Assembly (NCBI GenBank): GCA_051650525.1
Contig: JBOFJE010000008.1
Location: forward strand, 114,676-178,675
Direction of reading: 5' to 3'
Source of the DNA: CAMREV01 sp051650525
GTDB taxonomy: Bacteria > Bacillota_I > Bacilli_A > Mycoplasmatales > Mycoplasmoidaceae
Length of the DNA stretch: 64,000 nucleotides
In this document: positions 58,305-64,000 of the stretch, piece by piece
How positions within the stretch are numbered: position 1 is the first letter of the stretch
How the letters are laid out: the number at the start of each line of letters is the position of its first letter
The notes under the pieces: generated by a model
Told to the model about the DNA's origin: nothing
The model's input: only the letters and a program-made list of their open reading frames with translations
Database searches by the model: none
Made by a program: the position numbers and the translations under genes

Positions 58305-58952
58305 TTAAGCAAATTTAATCTTAATATCATTAAGAGTTAATCAATTATCAGAAAAATTACCGATAGTTAATGTTGAATGTGTTGATCCATCTACTCATCT
58401 AGGAGAATGAAAATTAAAACTATATCAAATAGGACTTATAAGACTAGGATTTCTAACCCCAGAAGATGGAATTTTAGGATATTTTGCAATATTAAAAGAT
58501 AATAAATGATCCGTAGAATCGTTATTTAAAAAACCTAACAAAATGAAATAATTATAATCACCTAAACCATTAATAAAAATCTCCATGGGATTGTCAGTTG
58601 AATAATTTGATCATGCTCAATCCCAAGTACTACAATCTTGATTTATATCATGATAATATCATCTATCTTCAGTGCCAGATGGGTTTAATCAAACTGAAGT
58701 ATATCAATAAGATACTCTTTCCAGAGATTTATTAATAATTTTTATGGCTGATCCACCTTGAAAAAAGTTAGCTCAAGATATTATATTACTAGCTTTCATA
58801 TCAAAATGAGGAGTTAAAATTTCTGATTTTTTTACAAAACTTGGATTTTTAGAATTATTTAAATTAAATTTATGAACTAAAGGAATCATTATTCCAGAAG
58901 ATACAAATATGCTAAAAAATCCAGCAATAAATTGTATTTTTTTTATTTTCAT
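58305..58952 (-). CDS. exported TWDW-signature protein, copy 1
   Basis: 215 residues. N-terminal hydrophobic signal/anchor (6-27: IQFIAGFFSIFVSSGIMIPLV) after MKIKK, no lipobox. Then a Trp- and Tyr-rich domain with AIKIINKSLERVSYWY, EDRWYYHDI, STWDWAWSNYST, FILLGFL and a C-terminal half not shared with the non-exported homologue (PIWYSFNFHSPRW, LTIGNFSDNWLTLNDIKIKF). Likely on the cell surface or secreted. Function unknown; the repeated Trp suggests ligand (sugar, lipid) binding, which is inference. Own promoter and terminator. Confidence 0.72.
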
Positions 58953-59192
58953 ATAATTTCCTATTTGGCATATATTATTTAAAAATATTGTCTTAAAATT
59001 TATTTATACCCTTTTATTATAATAATTTTATTTAATTTAATAATATATTAATAGTCATATATATAATTTATTTTCTAACTGTATATTTTAGCTTTGTAAA
59101 AATTCAAACAACAAACATTAAAAAATAATTAAGACCATTAATAAAGTAAATCAATTGCTTTAAAATTAATTATAATTTTATTCCCACATATT

Positions 59193-59221
59193 ATTATACT
59201 TTTGAATTGTAAGGGTTTTAA
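59193..59221 (-). promoter_or_regulatory. possible promoter of copy 1
   Basis: On the minus strand TTAAAA, 17 bases, TATAAT. The same spacing is kept before copy 2 although the surrounding bases differ, which supports it. Confidence 0.45.
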
Positions 59222-59384
59222 TGCATTATTAAAAGATTGGGATTAAAATATTTATCTAATTTTGATTATAAAAAAAATAATATTACCTAATTTTATATTA
59301 TTAATATCAAAATCATTAAATAAACCTGAAATATTATTTTTACTTTAATAAATGAAAAGAAAATTTGATATTAAAGTAAATAAT

Positions 59385-59416
59385 AAAAATATGATAATAA
59401 TCATTATCATATTTTT
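59385..59416 (-). terminator. terminator of unit 2
   Basis: Perfect 14-bp stem AAAAATATGATAAT with its complement, loop AATC, 52 bases past the stop at 59468. Confidence 0.78.
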
Positions 59417-59467
59417 TAATAAACATCTATTCAAGTCTACTATCATAATAAATATTTGATAGAAAAA

Positions 59468-60115
59468 CTAAACAAATTTAATTGTAATATCATTAAGAGT
59501 TAATCAATTATCAGAAAAATTACCAATAGTTAATGTTGAATGTGTTGATCCATCAGCTGATCTAGGAGAATGAAAATTAAAACTATATCAAATAGGACTT
59601 ATAAGACTAGGATTTCTGACTCCAGAAGGCGGAATTTTAGGATATTTTGCAATATTAAAAGATAATAAATGATCATTAGGATTGTCATGTAAAAAACCTA
59701 GTAAAATGAAATAATTATAACTACCTAAGCCATTAATAAAAATCTCCAAGGGATAGTCAGTCGAATAATTTGATCATGCTCAATCCCAAGTATTATAATC
59801 TTGATTTATATCATGATAATATCATCTATCTTCAGTGCCAGATGGGTTTAATCAAACTGAAGTATATCAATAAGATACTTTTTCCATAGATTTATTAATA
59901 ATTTTTAAGGCTGCTCCACCATAAAGAAGGTTAGATCAAGATATTATATTACTAGCTTTCATATCATAATGGGGGGTTAAAATTTCTGATTTCTTTATAA
60001 AATTTAGATTTTTAGATTTATTTAAATCAAATTTATGAACTAAAGGAATCATTATTCCAGAAGATGCAAATATACTAAAAAAACCAGCAAACAATTGTAT
60101 TTTTTTTATTTTCAT
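59468..60115 (-). CDS. exported TWDW-signature protein, copy 2
   Basis: 215 residues, same length as copy 1 and mostly identical. Signal/anchor (6-27: IQLFAGFFSIFASSGIMIPLV), then ALKIINKSMEKVSYWY, EDRWYYHDI, NTWDWAWSNYSTDYPLEI, and the same C-terminal half ending NDITIKFV. Differences are scattered substitutions (for example NFFQGGSAIKI versus NLLYGGAALKI), with the signature and all aromatic positions kept, consistent with two working copies. Ends in TAG where copy 1 has TAA. Confidence 0.72.
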
Positions 60116-60487
60116 ATTATTTCCTATTATAAAATATTATTTTTAAAATTTATTTTTATACTGCTATTATAATAATTTATTCAATTAAATAATGTATTAA
60201 TAGTCATATATATACAATTTATTTTTAAATTATTATTTTAGCTAGTAATAATTTCAAATGACAATATTATAAAATAATTAAAACTATTAATAAAGTAAAC
60301 TAACTATAATATTACTTCCACATCATTATTATACTTTGGCATTGCAAAAATTTAAAGATACTGCAAAAAAGAATCAAAATTTTTATCTAATTTTATTAAT
60401 ATTAAATTTTGAAAAAAAATGATTAAAATATTAATTAACCTTAGATTTCAAATTATTAATAGTAAAAAATATATTATTTTATTGCTT
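60116..60487. other. upstream region of copy 2, then spacer before hsdR end
   Basis: Contains the duplicated leader and promoter of copy 2 and about 90 bases of AT-rich spacer. No gene, tRNA or clear hsdR terminator seen. Confidence 0.55.
60328..60356 (-). promoter_or_regulatory. possible promoter of copy 2
   Basis: On the minus strand TTTAAA, 17 bases, TATAAT, the counterpart of the copy 1 promoter; about 210 bases of leader before the ATG. Confidence 0.45.
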
Positions 60488-63469
60488 TTATATAATTTTA
60501 TTTTTTAAAAATTTATTAAAATATGAATTTAAATCATTAATTAATTTTTGTTTATTATTATTAAAATTATTGTTCTTATTAAACCTTGATTTTGATTTCA
60601 TAATTCCAACTATTTCTGTTCCATAATAATTAAAATTATTTGATTCAAAACAATTATAAATATATTGCTTTGCTTTTTCTGGGATAAGGTTATTATCTTC
60701 AATAATTTTTAATAATTCAATTTCACTTTCCATTTTAATAAAATCATTTCAAGAATTTTGAATGTCAGTTTGTCCATTAATTGTCTTAATAAATTTTAAA
60801 ATTAATTCCTTTTTACTTCTTAAATTTAAACTTGAATCAATTTTTTTCTCAATATTTGGAATAGTTTCTTCTTTATCTAATTTATCTTGATATTTATTTA
60901 ATAAATTTAATATGTAATCTACATTTATATCAAATTGACTAATTAATTCAAGTTCAAATTCAATATCATTATTAATAATTGTTTTGTTGTCTTTTTCTTT
61001 TTTAACATAAACATCTTTCAAGTCTAAATAATGACTCTGATAATTTTGAAAATCTCTCTCAGAGATTTTATTTGCTTGATCAAATTCATCAAATGAATTT
61101 AAAATATTTTTTGATTTTAATAACAAACTAAATAATTTAATAAAATGTTTTTGGCTAATTTCTCCAATTGGTGCTTTTCCTGATGGATATTTTTCAATTA
61201 ATTGATTCATAATTTCAAAATAACCTTTATAATGAATTCCATTTTCATCATAACCATTATAATAATCCTCATATTCTTTGATAAATAATATTCTTTTAGT
61301 ATTTTTATTACCAAATAGAGATAATGCTTCATTAATATTTTCTTTTAAATTTCTAAAAGAAATAATATCACCATATGGTTTGTTATTATTAATAATTCTA
61401 TTAGTTCTAGAAAATGCTTGGATTAAACTATGATACTTTAAATTTTTATCCACCCATAAGGTGTTTAACGATGGTGCATCAAAACCTGTTAAAAACATAT
61501 CAACAACTATTAATATATCTATTTCTTTATTTTTCAATTTTTGTGACACATCTTTGTAAAAATTTGGAAAACTATTGCCACTTACATTATAAGTTGTATT
61601 AAATTTTTTATTGTAATCATTAATTACATCTTCTAAAAATCGTTTTGAACTTTTATCTAATTTATTAGTATCAAAATCTTCATCATATGAATCTAAATTA
61701 GTAGACTGCTCATTTGGAGTATAGCTAAAAATTGTTGTTACAATCAGGTCGCTATCAAAATTCTTAATTTGTTTTAAAAATTCTAAATAATATAATTTTG
61801 CAAATTCAATTGAAGAAACAGCAAAAATGGAATTAAATCCATTTCTAATTTTTTCAGTCCTTGTTAGTAAACAACTTTCTCTTCGGGTTTTTTTATCAAA
61901 ATTAACAATAATATATTTTATAATTTCTTCAATTCTTTTAGGATCTTTAAAAACTCTTTCTTCATCAATTTTTTGAATTTTCTCGTCTGTTATTAAATTT
62001 TTTTCACGAAAATTTGATCAGCAAGATCATTTAAATTTTAAAACATTTTTATCACCTATTGCATCAACAATAGTATATGAATGAAGCATCTTACCAAATA
62101 TTCTTTCAGTAGTTCCAAAAGGATTTTGACTATTTTTCTCAAATATTGGAGTTCCTGTAAAACCAAATATACAAGTATTTTTGAATTTTTTTCGAATTTC
62201 TTTATGCATATTACCAAATTGTGAGCGATGACATTCATCAAAAATCATTATAATCTTCTTATTGTAAATATAGTGAGTCCTATTTTTTTTAATAAATCAA
62301 TCTAATTTTTGAATTGTTGTAATTATAATCTTAACTTCAGGATTTTCTAATTGTTTTTGTAATATATTTGTGGTTGAATTGCTATTTGCTGCTCCTTTTT
62401 CAAACTTATCATATTCTTTCATAGTTTGATAATCTAAATCTTTTCGATCCACTATAAATATAGTTTTTTCAATAAAATCCATTTGGCAAATTAGTTGTGC
62501 TGCTTTAAATGATGTTAATGTTTTGCCACTCCCAGTGGCATGTCAGATGTATCCACCTGAATCAACCATTCCTAATTTATTAGAATTATTAGCCATAATA
62601 ATCTTATTCAAGATTTTCTCTACAGCAATTATTTGATATGGTCTCATTACCAAAAGTTTTTTTTCTTCTGTTAAAACACAATATTTTGTAATAATATTTA
62701 AAATAGTATGAGAATAGAAAAAAGTTTTAGCAAAATCAATTAAATCTATAATCTTATTATTTTTTGAATCACTTCAAAAAGAAGTTTGTTCAAAAGAATA
62801 TTTTAAATGATTATTTTTAATATTATTAGAATAATATTTTGTACGAGTTCCATTTGATATGACAAAAATATGAACATATTGAAATAATCTTGACCCTGAA
62901 GAAAATGTTTCTCATTGATATCGATCTATTTGATTAAAAGCTTCCTTTAAATTAACACCTCTTCTTTTTAATTCAATATGAACTAATGGTAATCCATTAA
63001 TTAATATTGTCACATCATAACGATTTTTATAACTACTAGAGCTATTTTCATATTGATTAATCACTTGTAAATTATTATTTTTAATATTTTTTTTATCAAT
63101 TAAATAAATATTCTTTGTTATACCATTCTCAAATACAAAATCTTGTTGAGAAAATTTCTCTTGGATTTTTTTGATTTTTTCAAATGCATTTTCATTATTA
63201 TTAATTAACTTTTCATGTAAAAATCGTTCTCATTCTTGATCATTAAATTCAATTTTATTTAATTTCTCTATTTGGGTTTTCAGATTACAAATTAATTCTT
63301 TTTCGTCATTAATTTTAAGATATTCATATGCTTGAGATTGAAGAATTTTAATAAATTCTTCCTCTAATTGACTTTCACTTTGGTAAAAATTACTTTCATC
63401 TTTTTTAAACTCATAATCTGAAACAACTGTAGAATTTTCACAAGATAATATTAAATTATATGCCTTCAT
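60488..63469 (-). CDS. hsdR: type I restriction enzyme, R subunit
   Basis: Motor and nuclease subunit of a type I restriction-modification complex, 993 residues. N-terminal nuclease domain with the PD-(D/E)xK-like DVTILINGLPLVHIELKRRG (near residue 145), then superfamily 2 helicase motifs: HATGSGKTLTSFKAA, IFIVDRKDLDYQT, MIFDECHRSQFG, GFTGTPIF, MFLTGFDAPSLNTLWVDK and IQAFSRTNRI. A helical C-terminal domain binds the rest of the complex. All motifs are intact, so it looks functional. Start follows AAAGGAT; hsdS ends 14 bases upstream. hsdM must lie beyond the window. Confidence 0.96.
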
Positions 63470-63483
63470 AATAATCCTTTTTA

Positions 63484-64000
63484 CTATTTAATATTATTAA
63501 ATGTAAGCAATTTATTTCTATAATATTCATATTGTTTCTTTCTTAAATCTATTTCTAATGGTAACCCAGAAGAAAGATCACAAACATATGCTTCAAAATT
63601 ATCTAATATTTCAACGATTTTATTTTGAATCTCAATTGGAGGGCAAGGGATTGAAATGTTTTTAATATCATAAAGTGATATCCCTGGAATCCCAGCCCCT
63701 TTTCTTAAATTCTTAATACTTTCCTCAATACTTTTCAAATAAAAAAAAAGAAATCTTTTATTAAATAAATTTGAAATGTTATTTATAGTAAAACAATGAG
63801 CACCTGCAAAAAAATTTGTTTTTATATAATTTACATGCCCACATGACTCACCACCTTGACTAATTATTATTGTATTTGCTAAATTATTAAATTCAGAATG
63901 ATATCCAGATAAATTAACTCCTCCATTATACAAAGGAAATAAAATATTATTTTTATTATTTTTAGATAATCTATTTTTATTAATTTGAGATCCAGTTTTT
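63484..64000 (-). CDS. hsdS: type I restriction enzyme, specificity subunit (5' end cut by window)
   Basis: C-terminal 171 residues of HsdS, which chooses the DNA target. KTGSQINKNRL and FPLYNGGVNLSGYH open a target recognition domain; IISQGGESCGHVNY, KTNFFAGAHCF and ISIPCPPIEIQNKIVEILDNFE lead to the conserved helix LPLEIDLRKKQYEYYRNKLLTF. This is the typical mycoplasma HsdS end. The first recognition domain is outside the window, so it cannot be said whether a full two-domain subunit or a half subunit is encoded. Confidence 0.93.
   Translation of the reverse strand, partial: KTGSQINKNRLSKNNKNNILFPLYNGGVNLSGYHSEFNNLANTIIISQGGESCGHVNYIKTNFFAGAHCFTINNISNLFNKRFLFFYLKSIEESIKNLRKGAGIPGISLYDIKNISIPCPPIEIQNKIVEILDNFEAYVCDLSSGLPLEIDLRKKQYEYYRNKLLTFNNIK

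Larger units (their letters stand above)
58190..59260 (-). repeat. tandem duplication, unit 1
   Basis: Diverged copy of a unit of about 1.1 kb, holding terminator, gene and upstream region. The two copies are offset by exactly 1163 bases across the whole gene, with no indel inside the reading frame. Outer borders are approximate, judged where similarity fades by eye. Confidence 0.85.
58953..59467. other. long conserved leader/promoter region of copy 1 and terminator of copy 2
   Basis: No gene. Includes the proposed promoter at 59193-59221, about 235 bases of untranslated leader, and a TATATATGACTATTAATA-like block (around 59040-59066) that is repeated before copy 2. Confidence 0.6.
59350..60395 (-). 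repeat. tandem duplication, unit 2
   Basis: Second copy of the unit described for 58190-59260, including promoter region, gene and terminator. The junction between the copies is about 90 bases. Confidence 0.85.

Noticed and set aside
57804..60487. IS element or transposase remnant in the right-end gaps
   Set aside because: No transposase-like frame or terminal inverted repeat with target duplication was visible.

Overview
The window is from a low-GC mollicute (mycoplasma-like bacterium). Almost every gene reads through in-frame TGA codons at positions where the protein family has tryptophan (for example in MetG, PolC, PstS and HsdR), so translation table 4 applies. All coordinates below were rebuilt by joining segments across TGA. 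The DNA is very AT-rich, intergenic gaps are short, and the gene set is typical of a reduced genome. The species cannot be fixed from the sequence. Dxr (MEP isoprenoid pathway), PurH/PurD, a fused PstC-PstA permease and the nusA-infB-rbfA-membrane protein order point to a pneumoniae-group relative such as the Malacoplasma/Ureaplasma side, as inference only.

Layout. Positions 1-187 hold the end of a glutathione peroxidase gene (+). From 213 to 19337 everything is on the minus strand. One run is deoC-prs-rnmV-rsmI-rarA-metG (deoxyribose phosphate, PRPP, rRNA processing and methylation, replication repair, Met-tRNA), with repeated 8-nt gene overlaps. A second run is esterase-purH-purD-pta-(exonuclease-like protein)-pth-tilS-dxr-rseP-polC, closed by a strong terminator. 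From 19529 to 30118 the genes are on the plus strand: the pyruvate dehydrogenase operon pdhABCD-lplA, then nusA-infB-rbfA plus a membrane protein. From 30147 to 52785 the minus strand resumes: pflA, a small hypothetical, ppa, two large membrane-anchored surface proteins, secA, an orphan ABC ATPase, the phosphate operon pstS-pstCA-pstB-phoU, hpf, two exported proteins (one a 1243-residue lipoprotein), tRNA-Ser(GCT), recA and cinA.

The last 11 kb (about 52.9-64 kb) is accessory. It holds a small RNA/peptide locus with a perfect Shine-Dalgarno, a tail-anchored hypothetical protein with an ABC-2 exporter, an orphan C5 DNA methyltransferase, three members of an unrecognised protein family sharing an RWYxHDI...TWDWxWSN signature (one without a signal segment, two exported and tandemly duplicated with their promoters and terminators), and a type I restriction system (hsdR complete, hsdS cut by the window end). 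The exported/non-exported family, with an exporter nearby, is the best candidate for something undescribed.

How it fits together: pyruvate goes to acetyl-CoA by PDH (with LplA attaching lipoate), or by pyruvate formate-lyase (only its activase is seen), and Pta turns acetyl-CoA into acetyl phosphate. DeoC and Prs connect deoxyribose and pentose phosphates to nucleotide synthesis, and PurD/PurH suggest at least part of the purine pathway. No frameshifted or clearly broken gene was found.
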